A stretch of DNA of 5,885 nt, taken from NCBI GenBank assembly GCA_028874675.1, contig JAPPJA010000036.1:1-5885 (forward strand). The letters run 5' to 3'. The notes beneath the pieces were generated by a model. The model saw only the letters and a program-made list of their open reading frames with translations, ran no database searches and had not been told where the DNA came from. This DNA is from Chloroflexota bacterium. Its GTDB lineage: Bacteria; Chloroflexota; Dehalococcoidia; Lucifugimonadales; UBA3495. Positions 1 through 4,645 of this stretch are shown here, piece by piece (position 1 is the first letter of the stretch; every line of letters starts with the position of its first letter). The position numbers were made by a program, and so were the translations under genes.

Positions 1-222
1 CTGGACACCAACACCCTGGCCGACCGGGGCGTCATCATCGCCGGCGACCCGGACAGCTGCGCCACCGCCGTCCAGATGTACGAGGATATCGGCGTGGACC
101 AGGTGATGATGATCATGCAGACGGAGACCATCCCCCACGAAAAGGTGATGTCGTCCATCGAGCTGTTCGGCAAGGAGGTTATCCCCCGCTTCCGAAACGG
201 CAACGGCGGCAACGGCAAGTAA
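1..222 (+). CDS. LLM-class flavin-dependent oxidoreductase, C-terminal end (5' truncated by window)
   Basis: Frame 1 is open from the first base to a TAA at 220-222 and gives 73 residues. The stretch VIIAGDPDSCATAVQMYEDI followed by GVDQVMMIMQTETIPHEKVM and a final LFGKEVIPRFR is the typical end of bacterial luciferase-family (PF00296) monooxygenases. In that family, a GDPD/GTPE-like turn and a helix reading 'Y.diGvDq' precede the last beta strand and the helix that closes the TIM barrel. These enzymes use reduced FMN or F420 to oxygenate or reduce small organic substrates in the cytoplasm. The tail is low-complexity (NGNGGNGK), which is common after the last helix. The N-terminal flavin-binding part lies outside the window, so substrate and cofactor cannot be judged. 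A second, complete LLM gene lies at 4646-5710. Family assignment is fairly sure, subfamily unknown. Confidence 0.8.
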   Translation: MDTNTLADRGVIIAGDPDSCATAVQMYEDIGVDQVMMIMQTETIPHEKVMSSIELFGKEVIPRFRNGNGGNGK

Positions 223-268
223 GCTGGGGCGGTCCCCCGACAGCCTCAGGAAAAACCGGATCTAACGC

Positions 269-293
269 AGGGGCGGGCAGCGGACCCGCCCCT
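269..293 (+). terminator. Strong GC hairpin between LLM gene and DUF1801 gene; weak terminator or attenuator
   Basis: AGGGGCGGG (269-277) and CCCGCCCCT (285-293) form a perfect 9-bp stem with a 7-nt loop. Only three T residues follow (293-295), so it is at best a weak intrinsic terminator for the upstream LLM gene. It ends two bases before the GGAG at 296-299 that serves the next gene, so it could instead influence translation or RNA stability there. The structure is seen directly; its role is inferred. Confidence 0.55.
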
Positions 294-308
294 TTGGAGT
301 TAAGGGAC

Positions 309-800
309 ATGCCCGAGAAGAAGCCCAGGTCCAGCCCCAAAGCATCGGAAAGGCCGCCCCTGCCCAGGAACGAGAACGGCGTGGCGATACTGTCCGGCGG
401 CAATCCCCAGATAGCCAAGGGGGACGGCGACGGGCCGGTGCAGATGTACATTGCCAATATGCCCGAGTGGAAACGCGACGTGGGCCGCGCCCTGGACGAT
501 CTGATTGTCCGGACGGCGCCCAATGTGCGCAAGGCGGTGCGGTGGAACTCCCCCTTCTACGGCGTGGAGGGCCAGGGGTGGTTCATCAGCTACCACGTCT
601 TCGCCCGCTACGTGAAGGTAACCTTCCTCAACGGCAAGTCGCTGGACCCGCTGCCGCCAGTGGACTCGAAGGACCCGGACGCCCGCTACTACCACATTTT
701 TGAGGACGGCATGGACGTTGCGCAGATGGAGGAGTGGGTGCGGCAGGGGGGGGCGGTTCCGGGGGGGGACGGGTTTTTGGGGGTGGGTGTTGAATGGTGA
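309..800 (+). CDS. DUF1801 (YdhG-like) domain protein with aberrant G-rich C-terminus
   Basis: A protein of 163 residues from the ATG at 309. This start is preferred over a TTG at 294 because GGAG at 296-299 lies 9 nt ahead of it. The first 30 residues are a basic, Pro-rich extension. From about residue 32 the family pattern (PF08818) is clear: NPQIAKGDGDGPVQMYIANM, WKRDVGRALDDLI (54-66), VRWNSPFYGVEGQGWFISYH (77-96), YVKVTFLNGKSLDPLPP (101-117), RYYHIFEDGMD (126-136) and EEWVRQ (141-146). Family members are small alpha/beta cytoplasmic proteins; Bacillus subtilis YdhG is reported to be a frataxin-like iron chaperone, but most members have no known role. The family normally ends in roughly WVRQAAxxPGW. 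Here that reads WVRQGGAVPGGDGF followed by GVGVEW, which suggests several changes to G near 747-790. The reading frame may therefore be damaged or mis-sequenced after residue 146. A similar C-terminal fragment occurs at 1517-1657. Confidence 0.8.
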   Translation: MPEKKPRSSPKASERPPLPRNENGVAILSGGNPQIAKGDGDGPVQMYIANMPEWKRDVGRALDDLIVRTAPNVRKAVRWNSPFYGVEGQGWFISYHVFARYVKVTFLNGKSLDPLPPVDSKDPDARYYHIFEDGMDVAQMEEWVRQGGAVPGGDGFLGVGVEW

Positions 801-818
801 GCAATAGTCCACTATAAT
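790..818 (+). promoter_or_regulatory. Sigma70-type promoter of the toxin-antitoxin operon
   Basis: A consensus -10 hexamer TATAAT (813-818) lies 17 bp downstream of TTGAAT (790-795), which matches four of six positions of the TTGACA -35 box. It sits 31 bp before the antitoxin start. The -35 overlaps the last codons of the DUF1801 gene, so the toxin-antitoxin pair appears to have its own promoter. The match is seen directly; activity is inferred. Confidence 0.7.
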
Positions 819-837
819 CTAGCCAGAAAAGCTAGCT
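819..837 (+). promoter_or_regulatory. Palindromic operator candidate for antitoxin autoregulation
   Basis: CTAGC (819-823) and GCTAG (831-835) form an inverted repeat spaced by 7 nt. The right arm is embedded in the 8-bp palindrome AGCTAGCT (830-837). The element starts immediately after the -10 box and covers the likely transcription start, just before the GGAG at 838-841. Phd/YefM antitoxins typically bind short palindromes at such a position and, with their toxin, repress their own operon. Binding here is an inference. Confidence 0.5.
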
Positions 838-849
838 GGAGTATTGACG

Positions 850-1101
850 ATGGACTGGCCGCTTCAGGACGCCAAGAATAAGTTCAGCGAATTGGTCAAT
901 GCGGCGCTGGCCGGTGAACCGCAACGGGTAACCCGGCGAGGACGTCCCGCGGTGGTGGTGGTGTCCGCCGATGAATATGAAAGACTCTGCCGCCTGGAGG
1001 AATCTCACGTCCCCACCTTCGGAGAATTGTTGCTGGATATACCGCAGGATGACCACGACTTCGAACGCATGAATATCGTCTCCAGGCCGCTGGACCTCTG
1101 A
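850..1101 (+). CDS. Type II antitoxin, Phd/YefM family
   Basis: An 83-residue protein. The ATG at 850 is chosen over a TTG at 844 because GGAG at 838-841 is 8 nt from the ATG but only 2 nt from the TTG. The N-terminus WPLQDAKNKFSELVNAALAG (residues 3-22), then EPQRVTRRGRPAVVVVSADE (23-42) and YERL, is the classic Phd/YefM DNA-binding and dimerisation fold (PF02604). The C-terminal part PTFGELLLDIPQDDHDFER (55-73) is the acidic, flexible segment that in this family wraps around and neutralises the toxin. Its stop codon overlaps the toxin start (TGATG at 1099-1103), so the two are translationally coupled and antitoxin is made first. It probably also represses the operon through the palindrome at 819-837. 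The partner is a PIN-domain toxin, a common pairing for Phd-like antitoxins. High confidence in family and role. Confidence 0.93.
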   Translation: MDWPLQDAKNKFSELVNAALAGEPQRVTRRGRPAVVVVSADEYERLCRLEESHVPTFGELLLDIPQDDHDFERMNIVSRPLDL

Positions 1102-1505
1102 TGTACCTGCTGGACACAAACGTGCTGTCGGCCCTGCGCCGTCGAGATCGGAATCAGGAAGCGGTTCGGTGGGTCGAGGGCCAGCGGACGGCGGACCTGT
1201 ACCTGAGCGTGGTAACTGTCGGGGAAATAGAACGGGGCATTACCCAGCAACTGCGGCACAATCCATCCTTCGCCAGCGAACTTGCCATTTGGCTGGACCG
1301 GATACTACGTTGGTACCGCGACCGAATTCTTGGCCTCGATGTGGCAACGGCCCGCCGCTGGGGTCAACTGTCCGCCGTCCTGGGCCACGACAGCGCCGAC
1401 CTAATTATAGCCGCCACGGCCCTGGAGCATGGGTTGACCGTGGTAACACGGAATGTTCGAGATTTTGAGGGTACGGGAGTAACGGTGGTGAATCCTTTTG
1501 GGTAG
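1101..1505 (+). CDS. vapC: VapC/FitB-type PIN-domain ribonuclease toxin
   Basis: A 134-residue protein, a normal length for VapC-type toxins. The PIN fold (PF01850) is intact. LLDTNVLS carries D5, VVTVGEIERG carries E42, SADLIIAATALEHGL carries D100, and VVTRNVRDF carries D121. These four acidic residues would coordinate the divalent metal ion(s) for single-strand RNA cleavage. VapC toxins usually cut tRNA or the sarcin-ricin loop of 23S rRNA; the target here cannot be read from sequence. The protein ends GVTVVNPFG, also typical of the family. It overlaps the antitoxin stop by one base and has no separate promoter in view, so it is co-transcribed and coupled. All catalytic residues are present, so the toxin is predicted active when free of antitoxin. 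The pair may act in plasmid or island maintenance, stress response or phage defence. Confidence 0.94.
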   Translation: MYLLDTNVLSALRRRDRNQEAVRWVEGQRTADLYLSVVTVGEIERGITQQLRHNPSFASELAIWLDRILRWYRDRILGLDVATARRWGQLSAVLGHDSADLIIAATALEHGLTVVTRNVRDFEGTGVTVVNPFG

Positions 1506-1516
1506 GGGGCAACTGA

Positions 1517-1657
1517 GAATCTCGCCTGTCACGTATCTGGGAACGACTGGACGAGGGTCAGCTGGAGGAATGGGTGCGGCAGGCGGCATCAGCGCCGGGA
1601 TGGGACAGGTTTTGGGTGGAGATTACTATGTTGCGCCATTTCATTTCGAGTTGCTGA
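1517..1657 (+). pseudogene. Orphan C-terminal fragment of a DUF1801 gene
   Basis: The frame is open from just after a TGA (1514-1516) to TGA at 1655-1657, with no plausible start or ribosome binding site. It encodes RIWERLDEGQLEEWVRQAAS and then APGWDRF, the normal C-terminal end of DUF1801 proteins (pattern LDExQLxxWVxQAxxxPGW). The upstream four-fifths of such a gene is missing. The region 1563-1583 matches 727-747 of the DUF1801 gene at 20 of 21 bases, while sequence to either side is more divergent. This suggests a remnant of a paralogue, not a fresh copy. The toxin-antitoxin operon sits exactly between the two copies. The sequence similarity is direct observation; its origin by insertion or recombination is inferred. 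Confidence 0.7.
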
Positions 1658-1803
1658 CCACAGAAATTTGAAAATAGCTTCCTGGTTTGAGGGTGACTGG
1701 TATTTTGGGCTTCACTTGTTAGCTATTGAACGGTGGTAATCCTGAGAAGCTTTTTCCCCGTGAATTGTGTCCAATTAGACAAGGCTACACGTAAATTGGA
1801 GAA
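1658..1803 (+). other. Non-coding leader of the reverse transcriptase gene
   Basis: These 146 bases hold no open frame of note and are visibly AT-richer than the region before them. They contain a spaced inverted repeat, AATAGCT (1673-1679) and AGCTATT (1721-1727), and the two overlapping hairpins annotated at 1763-1800. I found no convincing -35/-10 pair. Since some defence RTs use an RNA encoded next to the RT gene, this leader is a candidate for a structured transcript, but nothing in it matches an RNA family I recognise. Confidence 0.45.
1763..1800 (+). promoter_or_regulatory. Two mutually exclusive hairpins; one sequesters the RT ribosome binding site
   Basis: AATTG (1763-1767) can pair with CAATT (1772-1776) across a 4-nt loop. 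Alternatively TCCAATT (1770-1776) can pair with AATTGGA (1794-1800) across a 17-nt loop, which would bury the GGA of the ribosome binding site at 1798-1801. The two pairings share 1772-1776 and cannot coexist. This geometry could limit translation of the RT until the leader is unfolded or bound. The complementarity is seen; switching is inferred. Confidence 0.4.
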
Positions 1804-3351
1804 ATGGATGTGACTTTGCACGCTGATTCTATTCACTGGGCCATCGAGTCAATAGGCCGCCACTCTGACGGAGATATCTTCCCTTCCATACCCGAATTTA
1901 GTGCGGTGTTCGCTAGCCCCAAAGGGTTGATCGACGAACTTTCAGCCCAGCCAATTGGAGACTATGAACCGCAACCTTGTCGCCGGTTTATCGTTCCAAA
2001 AGACGACTTGTCCTTCCGTCAAGCTACACAGCTACATCCACAAGACTCCTTGATCCTTACGGCGGTCATTTATCAATACGGATCAGGGATAGAAGCGCGT
2101 CGGCTTCCAGATGACATTGTGTTTAGCTATAGATTCAATCCTGACGATCAATACCGACTATATGGCTCAGGTAGTAAGTGGAACGAGTTTTGGATGTCGG
2201 CATCAGAGAAGAGTAAGAACTTCAGTCATGTCCTGTATTGTGACATCACAGACTTCTATAACCAGATATATCACCATGTCGTTGAGAACCAACTTATTTC
2301 ATCCGGATTCCAAAATCAGGCTTTAAAGTGGGTACGTGAACTCCTGTCATCGACCACCCAGGGGGTATCAAGGGGCCTGCCTATAGGGCCTCATGGTGCG
2401 CATCTTTTGGCCGAAAGTACTATGATTCCAATCGATAACAGCCTCAAAGAAATTGGGCTACAGTTTCTGAGGTTCTCTGACGACATGGTGTTCTTCTGCG
2501 ATTCGGAGCAACAAGCAAAAAGAACTCTTAGGGCAGTTGCTACTACTTTGGACAAACAACAACGGTTACAAACTCAGCGACACAAGACCAAGGTTTTTTG
2601 TGCGGAGGATTTCCGAGATTACTGCCTAAGTATGGTAGAAGATAGGCCGATCAGTCTCGCTGAAGATCGTGTCCTTAACGTTATTCGCAAGTATTCCGGG
2701 GGAAATCCCTATGCAGCACTTACCTATAATCAGATTTCTTCCGAGGACTGGAAGCAGTTCTCCGAAGTTATCATTGCGGGAATCATACAAGAATACCTGC
2801 AAGCTGAGGAGGTAGACCACGTACGGCTTCGTTGGTTTTTTCGAAGGCTTGCTCAGGTAGGCCATCCCGCAGGGTTGGAGGTTGTGTTGACGAATATTGA
2901 GCAATTGGAGCCATCCTTGCCTAGGATATGCTCTTATATTTCATCAGTAAAGGAGATTTTACCTGAAGATTGGGAATGGATAGGCGCTGGTCTGTGTGGG
3001 GTTATAGATTCGCCAGTAATGCGTGATTCAGAATTCGCTAGAATAGCCATATTGAGCTTATTCTCAAGAAATGAACTAATTGACAACTTCGTTAATCTCG
3101 CACAGCGCTTCAATTCCTCAGATGCATATGCACGCAGGGAGATCCTTTTAGCTGCAAGAATCAATGGTGCAGCCGACTGGTTGCGGCAACTTAAAGAAGA
3201 CTATGCTGGCATGGATCGATGGCAGCAAATGGCATTCGTTTACTGTTCTTCAATACTGCCAGAAGAAGAACGGCGTTACTTCTTGAACCGGCAGCGCTAC
3301 AATTGCCCGTTCGAAGATCAGCTAATGAAGCTGTCTCGGGATACCAATTGA
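1804..3351 (+). CDS. Abi/UG-type (defence) reverse transcriptase with alpha-helical C-terminal domain
   Basis: A 515-residue protein. RT motifs in order: an N-terminal palm segment with PKDD, R72 and VFSYRF (65-111); motif A YCDITDFYNQIYHH (145-158, catalytic D147); motif B QGVSRGLPIGPHGAHLLAE (186-204); motif C RFSDDMVFF (223-231, D226 and D227, with F in place of the first Y of YxDD); motif D-like QTQRHKTKVF (256-265). GLPIGP with LLAE, plus a long helical second half (about 300-515), resembles AbiA/AbiK-like and other 'unknown group' RTs. Group II intron and retron RTs lack this C-terminal domain. Such RTs protect against phage, some by making DNA without a template. There is no HEPN, maturase, endonuclease or nitrilase segment. 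An upstream TAA at 1792-1794 limits the start. GGAG (1798-1801) is only 2 nt from the ATG at 1804, so the in-frame GTG at 1810 (8-nt spacing) may be the real start. GC content is well below that of the flanking genes, suggesting transfer. Confidence 0.88.
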   Translation: MDVTLHADSIHWAIESIGRHSDGDIFPSIPEFSAVFASPKGLIDELSAQPIGDYEPQPCRRFIVPKDDLSFRQATQLHPQDSLILTAVIYQYGSGIEARRLPDDIVFSYRFNPDDQYRLYGSGSKWNEFWMSASEKSKNFSHVLYCDITDFYNQIYHHVVENQLISSGFQNQALKWVRELLSSTTQGVSRGLPIGPHGAHLLAESTMIPIDNSLKEIGLQFLRFSDDMVFFCDSEQQAKRTLRAVATTLDKQQRLQTQRHKTKVFCAEDFRDYCLSMVEDRPISLAEDRVLNVIRKYSGGNPYAALTYNQISSEDWKQFSEVIIAGIIQEYLQAEEVDHVRLRWFFRRLAQVGHPAGLEVVLTNIEQLEPSLPRICSYISSVKEILPEDWEWIGAGLCGVIDSPVMRDSEFARIAILSLFSRNELIDNFVNLAQRFNSSDAYARREILLAARINGAADWLRQLKEDYAGMDRWQQMAFVYCSSILPEEERRYFLNRQRYNCPFEDQLMKLSRDTN

Positions 3352-3623
3352 CCGGAGGTTTAACTGTTCATTGCCCAGCATTAGAGCTTTGGGGAGATGT
3401 AGAAAGCCACCGCTATACGAGCAGGATGGGGTTCAGCCTTGTACATGGCTGGATTTGTGCATGTCTTCAACATTCAGTTGAAGCTGGTTGATTATCTGAT
3501 TCAGTCGATACCGGTAGGACACTTATCTTTCCCCTTTTTCCCGTCCAAAGATATTCTAAATGGCTTAAGGCCTTGTTTCTTGTCCAGCAATTACCTATGA
3601 ATCTAAGGAAAGGAGCCACAACC
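3352..3623 (+). other. Non-coding gap between reverse transcriptase and SDR genes
   Basis: This stretch of 272 bases contains no gene I can support: open frames running through it have no start with a ribosome binding site and no recognisable protein pattern. It stays AT-rich up to about 3600, then changes to the GC-rich SDR gene, so the right edge of the accessory segment probably lies here. It holds the hairpin at 3465-3483 and a pyrimidine tract at 3527-3541. A strong ribosome binding site for the next gene is at 3605-3615. Confidence 0.5.
3465..3483 (+). other. Perfect hairpin downstream of the reverse transcriptase
   Basis: CTTCAAC (3465-3471) and GTTGAAG (3477-3483) form a perfect 7-bp stem with loop ATTCA. 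It lies 113 bases after the RT stop and is not followed by a T run, so it is not a standard intrinsic terminator. It may be part of a structured RNA or a factor-assisted termination site. Only the inverted repeat is directly supported. Confidence 0.4.
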
Positions 3624-4460
3624 ATGACCACCAACACCAAACCCGTAGCTGTTGTTATTGGCGCTACTTCCAAGTGGCAGGCCGATGGGCGGAATACGCA
3701 GCTGATTCATGGCGGGGCCATTGATGACAGCGACCTGCCCGTGGGTATCCGGTTCGGCGTGGGGGGCGCCGTCGCCCAGAAGTTTGCCCAGGAGGGGTTC
3801 CTGACTGTCCTGACCACTCGCAACGCCGCCAACGCCGCGTCGCTGAACGCCGCCATCCGCGAGCAGGGCGGCGACACCCTCATCGTGGAGCTGGACCTGG
3901 CGTCGCAGGAGTCCATTTCCGAAGCCTTCGCCCAGATCCGGGCGGAGGCCGGCGACCCGACGGTGCTGGTCTATAACGCCGGGTACCTGGAGGGACGCGA
4001 TCTGCCGCCGGAAATGGAACTGCTGGAGCACATGCCCTACGAGATGTTCGAGACGGCCCAGCACATCTCCAGCAGCGGCCCCTTCCTGGTGGCCAAGGAG
4101 GTTTTGCCGGCCATGCGGGAACGGGGCGCGGGCTCAATCCTCTTCTCCAACAACCCGGCCTCGCTGCGGGGGCGGAAGCGGTACACCGGCCAGTCGCTGT
4201 ACTATCCCCGGGTAATGATGCGCACCCTGTCCCAGGCCTTGACCGAAGAGTACTCGGAGTACGGCATCCACGTGGCCAACGTGGTCATTGACGGCACCAT
4301 TGACTCGCCGGGGACGCGGGCCCGGGCAGGACAGGACCCCGAGCTGCTGGTAAATCCCATGGCCATTGCCGACGCCTTCTACTACCTGCACAGCCAGGAC
4401 AGGTCGTGCTGGTCCCATGAAATCCAGCTGACGCCGTACCGGGCCAGGCCCGCCTACTGA
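3624..4460 (+). CDS. Divergent short-chain dehydrogenase/reductase (SDR) lacking the usual active-site residues
   Basis: A 278-residue protein from the ATG at 3624, chosen because AAGGAAAGGAG (3605-3615) is 8 nt ahead; in-frame TTG 3573 and ATG 3597 have no such site. The Rossmann start VAVVIGATS (8-16) is normal. The glycine-rich loop is then interrupted by about 28 residues (KWQADGRNTQLIHGGAIDDS onward) before FGVGGAVAQKFAQEGF (44-59), where the motif and first helix resume. Other fold markers are present: ELDLAS (89-94), VLVYNAG (114-120) and GIHVANVVIDGTID (214-227). The active site departs from Ser-Tyr-Lys. The Ser region reads ILFSNNPAS, and YxxxK aligns with LYYPR (192-196), so Lys becomes Arg and Tyr is displaced. 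A nucleotide-binding role is likely, classical dehydrogenase chemistry doubtful. It is followed after 185 bases by an LLM oxidoreductase, possibly in the same pathway. Substrate unknown. Confidence 0.82.
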   Translation: MTTNTKPVAVVIGATSKWQADGRNTQLIHGGAIDDSDLPVGIRFGVGGAVAQKFAQEGFLTVLTTRNAANAASLNAAIREQGGDTLIVELDLASQESISEAFAQIRAEAGDPTVLVYNAGYLEGRDLPPEMELLEHMPYEMFETAQHISSSGPFLVAKEVLPAMRERGAGSILFSNNPASLRGRKRYTGQSLYYPRVMMRTLSQALTEEYSEYGIHVANVVIDGTIDSPGTRARAGQDPELLVNPMAIADAFYYLHSQDRSCWSHEIQLTPYRARPAY

Positions 4461-4499
4461 GGATTGCGGCTGGAGTGAGGGTAGGTGGACGCAATGGCG

Positions 4500-4590
4500 G
4501 TCGTTCCAGCGAAAGCTGAAATCCAGGGTCCTGCCCGCCCCAGACCCTGTCGGCCCCAGTTCTTCCTGGATTCCGGCTCAAGGCCGGAAA
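4500..4590. repeat. Small structured repeat-like (REP/MITE-like) element between SDR and LLM genes
   Basis: Within 90 bases there are three hairpins in a row: CAGC-GAAA-GCTG (4507-4518, a GNRA tetraloop), CAGGGTC/GACCCTG (4524-4530 and 4543-4549, 12-nt loop), and TTCCGGC/GCCGGAA (4572-4578 and 4584-4590, 5-nt loop). AATCCAGG (4520-4527) and CCTGGATT (4566-4573) also form an outer inverted repeat. The pattern 'GTTCCAGCGAAAGCTGAAATCC ... GGATTCCGGC' resembles dispersed extragenic repeats of the form CGTCATTCCCGCGAAAGCGG, with AATCCAGG next, that occur in many copies in diverse bacterial genomes. Only one copy is visible here, so dispersal is inferred. It may also act as a processing or termination structure for the SDR transcript. 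Confidence 0.55.
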
Positions 4591-4645
4591 GACGGTTTAA
4601 GGGCAAGGAGATTGGGCGGCCTGAACAGCGAGAAGGAGTAACTCG

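Noticed and set aside
300..812. Minus-strand open frame of 170 codons opposite the DUF1801 gene
   Set aside because: Its translation is rich in His, Pro, Arg and Val typical of antisense GC-rich reading and has no recognisable domain, whereas the plus strand carries conserved DUF1801 motifs.
1658..1803. Retron-type msr/msd RNA upstream of the RT
   Set aside because: I see no retron a1/a2 inverted repeats flanking a long hairpin next to the RT, and the RT motifs are of the Abi/UG style, not retron style.
2140..2500. Loss of RT activity because motif C reads FSDD and not YADD
   Set aside because: Both aspartates are present, and Phe in place of the first Tyr occurs in active RT families, so this alone does not indicate inactivation.
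3219..3491. Plus-strand 90-codon frame overlapping the end of the RT and the following gap
   Set aside because: It starts inside the RT gene in another frame, has no ribosome binding site and no recognisable protein features.
3603..4064. Minus-strand open frame of 153 codons opposite the SDR gene
   Set aside because: Antisense shadow of the SDR Rossmann region with no domain pattern.
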